This document shows, one piece after another, positions 14,273 through 19,794 of a stretch of DNA of 19,794 nt. The number at the start of each line of letters is the position of its first letter. The stretch's first letter is position 1. Source of the stretch: Clostridiales bacterium (GTDB lineage: Bacteria > Bacillota > Clostridia > Oscillospirales > Oscillospiraceae); assembly GCA_004558025.1 (NCBI GenBank), contig SFEG01000024.1:1-19794 (forward strand), written 5' to 3'. Under the pieces are notes generated by a model that worked only from the letters and a program-made list of their open reading frames with translations, had not been told where the DNA came from and did not search any database. The position numbers and the translations under genes were made by a program.

Positions 14273-15421
14273 ATGGAAAGATTCATAGCAAAAAGATTCC
14301 GTTCCTTCGGCGGCGGGCTGAGCCTTGATACCGCGGCGCTGGCAAGGTATACGGATCTTATAGACCTCAGCATCGGCGATACGGATATCGTGACCGACGA
14401 AAGGATCATAGACGCCGCGTTCCGCGACGCGAAGGCGGGATACACGCACTACGGTGATCCGCACGGCGACCCCGAGCTCATCGATACCTGCTGCCGCGCG
14501 TGGGAGGAGGATTTCGCGCAGCATATTGAGCCCGAGCGGGTGCTCGTCACGGCCTCGAGCTGCCTGGGCATGTCGCTCGTGATGCTCGCTATCCTCGATC
14601 CCGGCGATGAGGTGCTTGTTTTCTCGCCGTATTTTTCGATGTATAAGGAGCAGATAGAGCTCGCAGGCGGCGTATGCGTCGAGGTGCCGACCTACGCGGA
14701 TGAGGGCTTTGAAATAGAAAAAGAGCGCCTTGAGGCCGCGATAAGCGAGCGCACAAAGGCGATGATATTCAATAATCCCACAAATCCCACGGCGATGGCC
14801 TACGGGAAAGATACGATGCAGCTGCTCGCCGATACCGCTGCAGCACACGATCTCCTCATCGTTGCCGATGAGATATACACGTCCTACATGTTTTCCGAGC
14901 CCTTTATGCCCATGCGCACATTGCCCGGAGCCGCCGGGAGGACAGTAACGCTAAACAGCTTTTCGAAAAACTACCTCATGACCGGCTGGCGAGTCGGCGC
15001 GGTCATAGCCGAGCCTGAGCTTATAAGCACTATGCAGCGGATAAACGGTGCGCTTATCTACACAGCCCCGTCCATATCCCAGCGCGCGGCGATACAGGCG
15101 CTGCACGACAGGAAAAGCATCAGGGAGCGATATATAAAAGAATACCGCGAGCGCGTTCTCTATGCCGCCGAGCGGATAAGGAGTATACCCTATTTTGAGA
15201 TTTGCGAGCCGCGCGGAACGTTTTATCTCTTTCCTTCGATAAGACGCACGGGTCTCGGCTCCGCGCAGTTCTGCGCAGAGCTGCTTAATAAAGCACATAT
15301 TCTCGCAGCCGACGGCGCGGCCTTCGGCGAAACCGGCGAGGGACATATCCGCATAGCCTGCACCGTCGGCACAGATAAGCTGCGCGAAGCCTTCAACAGA
15401 ATGGAAAAACTGAAATTTTAG
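14273..15421 (+). CDS. PLP-dependent aminotransferase, class I/II
   Basis: The cytoplasmic enzyme moves an amino group between an amino acid and a 2-oxo acid. The 382-residue product has the fold-type I marks: a THYGDPHGDPEL segment (58-69), NNPTNPT (167-173), ADEIY (198-202) whose Asp binds the PLP ring nitrogen, and the Schiff-base lysine Lys232 in NSFSKNYLMTGWRVG (228-242). The C-terminal part (PRGTFYLFPSI, GEGHIRIACTV) carries the carboxylate-binding Arg. The ribosome site AAAGG lies 9 bases before the ATG. It resembles aspartate/aromatic/alanine aminotransferases; substrate not assignable. It is convergent with a second, distantly related aminotransferase. Confidence 0.93.
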   Translation: MERFIAKRFRSFGGGLSLDTAALARYTDLIDLSIGDTDIVTDERIIDAAFRDAKAGYTHYGDPHGDPELIDTCCRAWEEDFAQHIEPERVLVTASSCLGMSLVMLAILDPGDEVLVFSPYFSMYKEQIELAGGVCVEVPTYADEGFEIEKERLEAAISERTKAMIFNNPTNPTAMAYGKDTMQLLADTAAAHDLLIVADEIYTSYMFSEPFMPMRTLPGAAGRTVTLNSFSKNYLMTGWRVGAVIAEPELISTMQRINGALIYTAPSISQRAAIQALHDRKSIRERYIKEYRERVLYAAERIRSIPYFEICEPRGTFYLFPSIRRTGLGSAQFCAELLNKAHILAADGAAFGETGEGHIRIACTVGTDKLREAFNRMEKLKF

Positions 15422-15426
15422 GAAAG

Positions 15427-15452
15427 CTGCCCTGTGGAAAACCACAGGGCAG
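15427..15452. terminator. Hairpin between the convergent aminotransferase genes
   Basis: CTGCCCTGTGG (15427-15437) pairs perfectly with 15442-15452 around an AAAA loop. T runs on either side are weak, so termination efficiency is uncertain, but its place between two convergent stop codons supports the role. Confidence 0.65.
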
Positions 15453-15461
15453 TAAAACTAT

Positions 15462-16583
15462 TCACAGTGTGCCGAGATAATCGGTCATGGCATTGAGTCC
15501 GCCGATCAGCTCCTCTTTCGAGCAGGCGTAGCCGAGGCGGAAGCTGTGCGGCTGCTCGAAGCAGTCGCCGGGTGTGACGAACGCGCCGGTCTGGTTATAC
15601 ATGTCAAGGCAGAAGTCGTAGGAGGGGATATCGAGATCGTAATATACCAGCGCGGTCGTTCCGGCCTGCGGCTTAACGTAATGCACCTGCGGCGTTTCCT
15701 GCACCCATTTATCGAGTATGGCGAGGTTTTCGCGCACTATGGCCTTGTTGCGAGCAAGGATATTGCCGCTTCCGGAAAGCGCGAGAGCGGCGACGGCTTC
15801 GTCGAGCATGCCGCAGCTTACAAGATTATAGTCCCTGTGCGACAGGAAGGCCTTGACGGCTTCCTTGTCGTGCGTCGCTATCCAGCCGAGGCGGATGCCC
15901 GCAAGCGAGAACACCTTGGACATGCTGCTGACGGAGATGCCCTTATCGTAAAGATCAACTATCGATTCGCTCCACTCGTCGTCCTGCGTCAGATGGCGGT
16001 AGACCTCGTCGCACATGACGTAGGCACCCACGCTTTTTGCGATCTCGACTATCTGCATGAGCATCTCCTTCGACATCAGCGCACCCGTGGGGTTATTGGG
16101 GTTATTTATGCAGATCATCTTCGTTCCCGGAACGGCGAGCGCCTTGAGCTCATCAAGATCGGGCAGGAACCCGTTGCTCTCGCTCAGATGAAGAAGCTTA
16201 AGATCCGCGCCGAAGGATTCGGGTATGGAGTACAGCTGCTGATAGGTCGGCATGATGCTGATAACGCGGTTGCCGGGGTCGATGAGCGAGTAGAAAACGT
16301 GGTGGTTTGCGCCCGACGCGCCGTGGGTCGTGACGATCTCGTCCGGCTGCAGAGTCTTATACAGCTTGCAGATGCCGCTTTTGAACTCAGGAAGACCTTC
16401 AATATGTCCGTAGGTCAGGCGCTGTGCGGCAAGGCCGTTAAGAAATGCGGCCTTATCCACACCCGTTATATTAAAAAGCTCGTCAAGCGATACCGAGTTA
16501 ACGCAGGTTTCGGCTATGTTGTACCTTGCGCCCGTTTCATAGGCGTTCATCCATTCTTCAACTTCAAAAGGCTTGATCTTCAT
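15462..16583 (-). CDS. PLP-dependent aminotransferase, class I/II (second copy type)
   Basis: ATG at 16583 follows AGGAGG with an 8-base gap; longer in-frame readings would run through the leader RNA. The 373-residue product has INNPNNPTG (159-167), CDEVY (191-195) with the PLP-binding Asp, and the Schiff-base lysine Lys223 in SSMSKVFSLAGIRLGW. Its N-terminus (FEVEEWMNAYETGARYNIAE) is distinctive and differs from the neighbouring aminotransferase, so the pair are not recent duplicates. Substrate unknown. The gene has a strong promoter and about 140 bases of structured leader, suggesting RNA-level control. Confidence 0.93.
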   Translation of the reverse strand: MKIKPFEVEEWMNAYETGARYNIAETCVNSVSLDELFNITGVDKAAFLNGLAAQRLTYGHIEGLPEFKSGICKLYKTLQPDEIVTTHGASGANHHVFYSLIDPGNRVISIMPTYQQLYSIPESFGADLKLLHLSESNGFLPDLDELKALAVPGTKMICINNPNNPTGALMSKEMLMQIVEIAKSVGAYVMCDEVYRHLTQDDEWSESIVDLYDKGISVSSMSKVFSLAGIRLGWIATHDKEAVKAFLSHRDYNLVSCGMLDEAVAALALSGSGNILARNKAIVRENLAILDKWVQETPQVHYVKPQAGTTALVYYDLDIPSYDFCLDMYNQTGAFVTPGDCFEQPHSFRLGYACSKEELIGGLNAMTDYLGTL

Positions 16584-16724
16584 TGTTATACCTCCTAAAA
16601 AACAATAAAACGCCCGAGGCTCTTCCTTATAACGTGTTCCCACGCCGTACCTACGGAAAAGTCCCGTGCGCCTGTGATCCCTCACCCGGTGGTAAGGGCA
16701 GCGAATATTATATTGACAATATGG
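16584..16724 (-). promoter_or_regulatory. Structured 5' leader of the second aminotransferase gene, candidate cis-regulatory RNA
   Basis: Read on the minus strand the leader has, in order: an 8-bp hairpin CCCUUACC/GGUGAGGG (16679-16698) flanked by CUG/CAG; ACGG and CCGU elements that can pair in two exclusive ways, ACGG(16664-16667) with CCGU(16653-16656), or that CCGU with ACGG(16645-16648); a CGUG-GGAA-CACG hairpin with a GNRA loop (16633-16644); and GCCUCGGGC followed by a U-rich stretch just before the AGGAGG. The CACG at 16666-16669 could also pair with CGUG of the last hairpin. I do not recognise a T-box, SAM, TPP, glycine or other common riboswitch core. Function is inference from structure and position. 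Confidence 0.5.
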
Positions 16725-16753
16725 ATTAAAACACATTATCTGCGCTTTGTCAA
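16725..16753 (-). promoter_or_regulatory. Promoter of the second aminotransferase gene
   Basis: On the minus strand consensus TTGACA (16748-16753), a 17-base spacer and TTTAAT (16725-16730, five of six). It places the transcript start near 16718, so nearly 135 bases of leader precede the start codon. Confidence 0.7.
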
Positions 16754-16785
16754 CACAAATATTGCATATTTATTCGCACACGGCG

Positions 16786-16816
16786 AAAAAACACAGCGGC
16801 TTTGATGCAAAGCCGC
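16786..16816 (-). terminator. Terminator of the tRNA-Leu transcript
   Basis: On the minus strand GCGGCTTTG and CAAAGCCGC (9 perfect pairs, 16796-16816) with a 3-base loop are followed after TGTG by T6 (16786-16791). It starts 9 bases after the CCA end of the tRNA. Confidence 0.9.
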
Positions 16817-16825
16817 CGCAATTCG

Positions 16826-16909
16826 TGGTGCGGGTAACAGGGGTCGAACCTGCACGCCGTAAGCACGAGAACCTAAATCTCGCATGTCTGCCAATTCCAT
16901 CATACCCGC
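16826..16909 (-). tRNA. tRNA-Leu (anticodon UAG)
   Basis: On the minus strand the gene folds into a class II tRNA: acceptor GCGGGTA/TACCCGC (16903-16909 with 16830-16836), discriminator A, encoded CCA (16826-16828), D arm ATTGGCAGAC, anticodon stem CGAGA/TCTCG with loop TTTAGGT giving anticodon TAG (16873-16875), long variable arm, and T arm GCAGG-TTCGACC-CCTGT. The long variable arm and A discriminator fit leucine. It reads CUA and probably other CUN codons, has its own strong promoter and a terminator, and is a single gene rather than part of a cluster. Confidence 0.97.
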
Positions 16910-16931
16910 AAATGTTCGCTTGACATTTGCA

Positions 16932-16961
16932 ATAATAGCACACTACTTATTTTTTTGTCAA
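16932..16961 (-). promoter_or_regulatory. Promoter of tRNA-Leu
   Basis: On the minus strand consensus TTGACA (16956-16961), an 18-base spacer ending in TGC (extended -10) and TATTAT (16932-16937), about 22 bases before the mature tRNA end. Confidence 0.8.
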
Positions 16962-16978
16962 TCACATAAAAATGAGTG

Positions 16979-17007
16979 TTGACTATTGGAAACGAAGTAA
17001 TTAAAAT
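16979..17007 (+). promoter_or_regulatory. Promoter of the DUF554-EamA pair
   Basis: TTGACT (16979-16984), a 17-base spacer and TAAAAT (17002-17007), each five of six to consensus. Together with the tRNA promoter and terminator and the aminotransferase leader it accounts for the 475 bases without protein-coding sequence between 16584 and 17058. Confidence 0.6.
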
Positions 17008-17058
17008 AAGCTCGTTGTGTTCATATATTTTATATTTTATATTAGAGAAGGTCATCAT

Positions 17059-17768
17059 ATGATCGCTGCAATAGTCAACGCTTTGGGCATCCTTATCGGC
17101 GGAACTGCGGAACGCTGCTCAGAACAAAAATAAATCACAAGCTGGTCGACTGCCTCATGACCGTGATGGGACTCGTCGTTGTTTCGGTCGGCGTGCAGGG
17201 TATGGTCGGCTCGTCAAACACCATGTGCATCGTCCTGTGCCTGGCAATAGGCGCGGTAATCGGACAGGCTCTGAAGATAGATGATTTCATAGACGGCATG
17301 GGCTTCAGAGTTGCCAAGCTGTTTGAGAGCAATAAGTATGCAGAGGGCCGCTTTGCTGACGGAGTTATAAGCGCGTCGGTAATGTTCACGGTCGGAGCAA
17401 TGGCGATAATGGGCTCGCTCGATGCCGGCCTGCGAGGAAGCTACAGCGTTCTGTACACAAAAACGGTCATCGACGGAGTAGCCGCCGCGGCAATGTAGGC
17501 CGCAATGGGCATCGGCGTTGCTCTGTCGCTCGTCCCGGTGCTTATTTGGGAAGGCCTTCTCATTTTGCTCGCGGGCGCGCTCTCGCCATTTCTCAGCACA
17601 GAGGTCATAACGGAGATGAGCGCGGTGGGCGGTGCGATATTCATCGGAATGGGACTTAACATGATCGGAGTTACCGATCGCAAGGTCAATGTTCCGAATC
17701 TGCTCCCGGCGATCATGCTGCCGATAATTTATGTGCCGCTGGCCTCATGGATAGGAGGGATTGTCTGA
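17059..17768 (+). pseudogene. DUF554 (YdfK-like) membrane protein gene, disrupted by a frameshift and an amber codon
   Basis: The span has the normal length of a DUF554 protein (about 235 residues) and the expected start MIAAIVNALGILIGG after GAGAAGG. Near 17104 the frame is lost: the family-like continuation CGTLLRTKINHKLVDCLMTV runs in another frame, consistent with loss of one base between GGA and TGC. That second frame (DCLMTVMGLVVVSVGVQGM ... KTVIDGVAAAAM) meets TAG at 17496-17498 and resumes in the same frame as AAMGIGVALSLVPVLIWEGL to a TGA at 17766-17768. DUF554 proteins are multi-helix inner-membrane proteins of unknown function. With two independent lesions and an otherwise well-kept sequence, this is either a very young pseudogene or a stretch with sequencing errors. 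The EamA gene overlaps its stop (TGATG). Confidence 0.8.
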
Positions 17769-18655
17769 TGAAAAACAAATATGTAGTAAGCGTCATTCTT
17801 GCCGGATCGCTGTGGGGCTTCATGGGATTTTTCCGACGCACGCTCGATACGATGGGCGTATCGGCGATAAGCTGCATCGCGGTAAGATGTGTTTTCGCTG
17901 CCGTGCTGTTCGGCATCGTCCTTCTCATAAGCGACCGCAAGGCGTTTAAGATACGCCTGAAGGATGCGTGGATATTCCTCGGAAGCGGCATCGTTTCGCT
18001 GCTCATCTTCGGCGTGTGCTATTTTAAAGCCATGGACTATATGAGCCTTTCGGCAGCGGCGATACTGCTGTATACGGCGCCGTGCTTCGTTATCCTGTTT
18101 TCTGCGCTGCTGTTTAAGGAAAAGCTCACGGGTCAGAAGCTTATTGCCATGGTGCTCGCCTTTGCCGGCTGCTGTCTCGTCTCGGGCATCGGCGGGGGAG
18201 GAGCAAAGATAACGCCCATCGGACTGGCGCTCGGCCTTACCGCCGGGGTGTGCTATGCGCTATACAGCATCTTCGGCCGCTTTGCGCTAAACCGCGGATA
18301 CTCGAGCCTGACGATAAACTTTTACTCCTGCCTGCTCGCCGCCGTCGGTGCGACGATAGTCGGCGGAACGGAGTATCTCGATATCATAACGCAGACCGCG
18401 CCGAATTTCGGCTTTGCCTTTGCGACGGGGCTCGTGACCTGCTTCCTGCCGTATCTTTTCTATACTCACGGCCTTGAGGGGCTTGAAAACGGCAAGGCAT
18501 CCATAATGGCCTCGGTCGAGCCGGTCGTCGCTACGATAGTGGGCGTTGTGATCTATAAAGAGGCGCTCACGCCGATGAGCGCGGCGGGAATAGTCCTCGT
18601 GCTGTCTGCCATTGTTCTCCTGAATGTAAGGCTCGGAAAAAAGCAGCATAATTGA
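17768..18655 (+). CDS. EamA-family (DMT superfamily) transporter
   Basis: The ATG at 17768 shares its A with the stop of the preceding gene (TGATG) and follows AGGAGG at 17752-17757; an in-frame ATG at 17747 lies before that site and is less likely. The 295-residue product has ten hydrophobic helices in two EamA repeats, with the typical GSLWGFMGFFRR start, the YFKAMDYMSLSAAAILLYTA and LFKEKLTGQKLIAM segments in the first repeat and GKASIMASVEPVVATIVGVV with YKEALTPMSAAGIVLVL in the second. Such carriers export metabolites or amino acids or import sugars; the substrate is not readable. It would be co-transcribed with the broken DUF554 gene, and polarity from the amber codon there could lower its expression. 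Confidence 0.93.
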   Translation: MKNKYVVSVILAGSLWGFMGFFRRTLDTMGVSAISCIAVRCVFAAVLFGIVLLISDRKAFKIRLKDAWIFLGSGIVSLLIFGVCYFKAMDYMSLSAAAILLYTAPCFVILFSALLFKEKLTGQKLIAMVLAFAGCCLVSGIGGGGAKITPIGLALGLTAGVCYALYSIFGRFALNRGYSSLTINFYSCLLAAVGATIVGGTEYLDIITQTAPNFGFAFATGLVTCFLPYLFYTHGLEGLENGKASIMASVEPVVATIVGVVIYKEALTPMSAAGIVLVLSAIVLLNVRLGKKQHN

Positions 18656-18687
18656 AAAGCCAAGGTCATTTGACCTTGGCTTTTTTT
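18655..18687. terminator. Bidirectional terminator between EamA and flavodoxin genes
   Basis: AAAAGCCAAGGTCA (18655-18668) and its complement (18671-18684) flank a TT centre and are followed by T7. The core AGGTCATTTGACCT is identical to that of the terminator at 8459-8490. Confidence 0.9.
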
Positions 18688-18692
18688 CAGGA

Positions 18693-19163
18693 TCAAACGC
18701 TCGCCGCCCATGCGGCGAGGTCTGCCTTGGAAGCACTTTTTCTGAACACCTTGCCTTCAACGAGCTTTGCTCCGCCGCAGCTCGGCTTGAGAACCGAATT
18801 AGTCTTGCCCATGCCGCTGCCGCCGGAGGTCGCAAAGGGGATGACGGTCTTGCCGTCAAGCTCGCAGGCTTCGAGGAAGGTGTTTATTATCCTCGGTGCA
18901 ACGTACCACCAGATCGGGAAGCCGACGTATATCCTGTCATAAGCGCCGACATCAGGCATTTTTGCTATTGCGGGGCGCGAGGCGGGATCGTTCATCTCGA
19001 TCGTAGAACGCGCTTTCTTGTCCATCCAGTTGAGATCGCCGCTCTTGTACGGGATCTAGGGAACTATCTAAAACAGGTCACCGTCCAAAGCTTCGGCGAG
19101 CGTCTGCGCTAAGACCTTTGTTGCGCCGGTGGGGGAAAAGTATGCGACCAGGTTTTTGCTCAT
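18693..19163 (-). pseudogene. Flavodoxin gene interrupted by two amber codons
   Basis: From ATG at 19163 (AAGGAG 8 bases upstream) the single frame reads MSKNLVAYFSPTGATKVLAQ, with the FMN phosphate loop S10-x-T12-G13-x-T15, then DLF-TAG-IVP-TAG-IPYKSGDLNW, and goes on to a TGA at 18693 with the usual 156-residue length. The two TAGs (19068-19070 and 19056-19058) fall at places where family members commonly have Glu (DLFEIVPE-like), so each is one GAG-to-TAG change away. The rest is intact, including YVGFPIWWYVAPRIINTFLE and FATSGGSGMG. Flavodoxins shuttle electrons, and pyruvate:ferredoxin oxidoreductase next door is a natural partner. A restart at the internal ATG near 19025 would lack the FMN loop. 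TAG ends two other genes in this window, so recoding is unlikely. Confidence 0.85.
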
Positions 19164-19184
19164 GATCATCACTCCTTAAAAGAT

Positions 19185-19214
19185 TTTATATCTATATTGT
19201 ATACCATAAGTCAA
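19185..19214 (-). promoter_or_regulatory. Promoter of the flavodoxin gene
   Basis: On the minus strand TTGACT (19209-19214), an 18-base spacer and TATAAA (19185-19190), just downstream of the terminator of the preceding gene, so the flavodoxin copy had independent transcription. Confidence 0.6.
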
Positions 19215-19215
19215 G

Positions 19216-19249
19216 AAAATGCACAGTGCCGTTCGGCACTGTGCATTTT
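19216..19249 (-). terminator. Terminator of the pyruvate:ferredoxin oxidoreductase gene
   Basis: AAAATGCACAGTGCCG (19216-19231) and its perfect complement (19234-19249) flank a TT centre; on the minus strand the stem is followed by TTTTC. It begins 10 bases after the stop codon. Confidence 0.85.
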
Positions 19250-19259
19250 GAATTTTTGC

Positions 19260-19794
19260 TTACTTGTACATCTCGATGAGACGCTGCAGATGCTCGTAGC
19301 GAGCCTTTGCATTCTCCTCGTTGCGCTCGAACAGGTTCTCTGCGCGGTCAGGGAACTCACGGGTCAGACGGTTGTAGCGAGCTTCGTTCATGAGGAACTC
19401 ACGGTAGCCGCCTGCGGGAGCCTTGGAGTCGAGGGTGAACTTACCGGTCTCTGCCGCGGGATTGTAGCGGAAGAGGTTCCAGTAGCCGCACTCGACAGCC
19501 TTCTTCATCTCGGACTGGCAGTTGGTCATGCCGCCCTTGATCGAATGCATCTCGCAGGGAGAGTAGGCGATGATGATCGACGGGCCGGGGTAAGCTTCCG
19601 CTTCCTTGATGGCCTTGAGAGTCTGGATCATGTTTGCGCCCATTGCGATCTGAGCAACGTAAACATAGCCGTAAGTCATCGCGATCTCGGCCAGGGACTT
19701 GGACTTTATCTCCTTGCCCGCTGCCGCAAACTGCGCGACCTGACCGATGTTGGATGCCTTGGATGCCTGGCCGCCGGTGTTCGAGTAGACCTCG
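19260..19794 (-). CDS. nifJ: Pyruvate:ferredoxin (flavodoxin) oxidoreductase, C-terminal part
   Basis: The frame enters from the right edge and gives the last 177 residues of a protein normally near 1170-1190 residues. EVYSNTGGQASKAS at the edge belongs to the thiamine-diphosphate domain (magnesium/TPP binding); GYVYVAQIAMGANMIQTLKA, IIAYSPCEMHSIKGGMTNCQ with the conserved Cys, and GYWNLFRYNP follow in the usual order of domain VI/VII. The enzyme turns pyruvate and CoA into acetyl-CoA, CO2 and reduced ferredoxin or flavodoxin in the cytoplasm of anaerobes. The gene ends with a helix rich in Arg and Glu, TAA at 19260, and a strong terminator. Confidence 0.95.
   Translation of the reverse strand, partial: EVYSNTGGQASKASNIGQVAQFAAAGKEIKSKSLAEIAMTYGYVYVAQIAMGANMIQTLKAIKEAEAYPGPSIIIAYSPCEMHSIKGGMTNCQSEMKKAVECGYWNLFRYNPAAETGKFTLDSKAPAGGYREFLMNEARYNRLTREFPDRAENLFERNEENAKARYEHLQRLIEMYK

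Noticed and set aside
14273..16583. Recent tandem duplication of aminotransferase genes
   Set aside because: The two proteins share only fold-type I motifs; their N-termini, lengths and active-site contexts differ strongly.
16584..16724. T-box, 6S RNA or SRP RNA in the aminotransferase leader
   Set aside because: No T-box GGTGGNACCGCG element, no specifier-length structure, no SRP GGAA/AGCAG core and no long 6S-like rod closing the ends; left as an unassigned structured leader.
17059..19163. TAG recoded as an amino acid (for example Gln or Glu) in this genome
   Set aside because: TAG is the natural stop of the AI-2E permease (13749-13751) and the first aminotransferase (15419-15421); reading through either gives nonsense running into terminators and antisense genes.

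Overview
The window looks like chromosome from an anaerobic, low-GC-lineage Firmicute of class Clostridia, probably a gut Oscillospirales/Ruminococcaceae-type organism. Grounds: strong AGGAGG-type ribosome sites, many TTGACA/TATAAT-like promoters, a type III glutamine synthetase, pyruvate:ferredoxin oxidoreductase, ferredoxin/flavodoxin-type proteins, an Old Yellow Enzyme with fused Fe-S/FAD modules, and an S-layer-homology surface protein. The taxonomic call is inference; no rRNA is present.

Layout. 1-860: tail of a prophage remnant (end of a head-morphogenesis protein with an unusual C-terminal domain, an overlapping 51-residue ORF, and a truncated phage protein). 1026-3326 (-): secreted surface protein with helical repeats, an Ig-like domain, a Cys-rich module and three SLH domains. 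3503-8227: a TetR regulator divergent from an OYE-type reductase, a short-chain dehydrogenase and a Cys-rich ferredoxin-like membrane protein whose second 4Fe-4S motif carries an in-frame UGA exactly at a ligand cysteine; then a LysR-like C-terminal fragment. 8471-10340 (-): phosphatidylserine decarboxylase overlapping a YbhN/MprF-like membrane protein. 10514-13751 (+): glutamine synthetase III and an AI-2E-family permease. 13801-14145 (-): small membrane/coiled-coil protein. 14273-16583: two convergent PLP aminotransferases, the second behind a structured leader RNA. 16826-16909 (-): tRNA-Leu(UAG). 17059-18655 (+): a broken DUF554 gene translationally adjoining an EamA transporter. 18693-19163 (-): a broken flavodoxin gene. 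19260-19794 (-): C-terminal end of pyruvate:ferredoxin oxidoreductase, cut by the window edge.

How parts may work together. The TetR/OYE/SDR set reads as an inducible reductive module for an alpha,beta-unsaturated or keto compound (steroid, bile-acid-like, lipid or aromatic enoate); the substrate cannot be read from sequence. The psd/YbhN pair belongs to phospholipid metabolism. glnN and the psd operon are driven by back-to-back promoters whose -35 boxes lie in the two arms of a perfect 13-bp inverted repeat. Flavodoxin next to pyruvate:ferredoxin oxidoreductase is a natural electron-transfer pairing, but this flavodoxin copy has two amber codons.

The most unusual things are the UGA-for-Cys in the ferredoxin-like gene, the uncharacterised structured leader upstream of the second aminotransferase, the symmetric divergent promoter, the phage head protein with possible toxin cargo and small partner, and a local concentration of disrupted genes (a UGA, three UAGs, one frameshift) that points either to recent gene decay or to assembly error.
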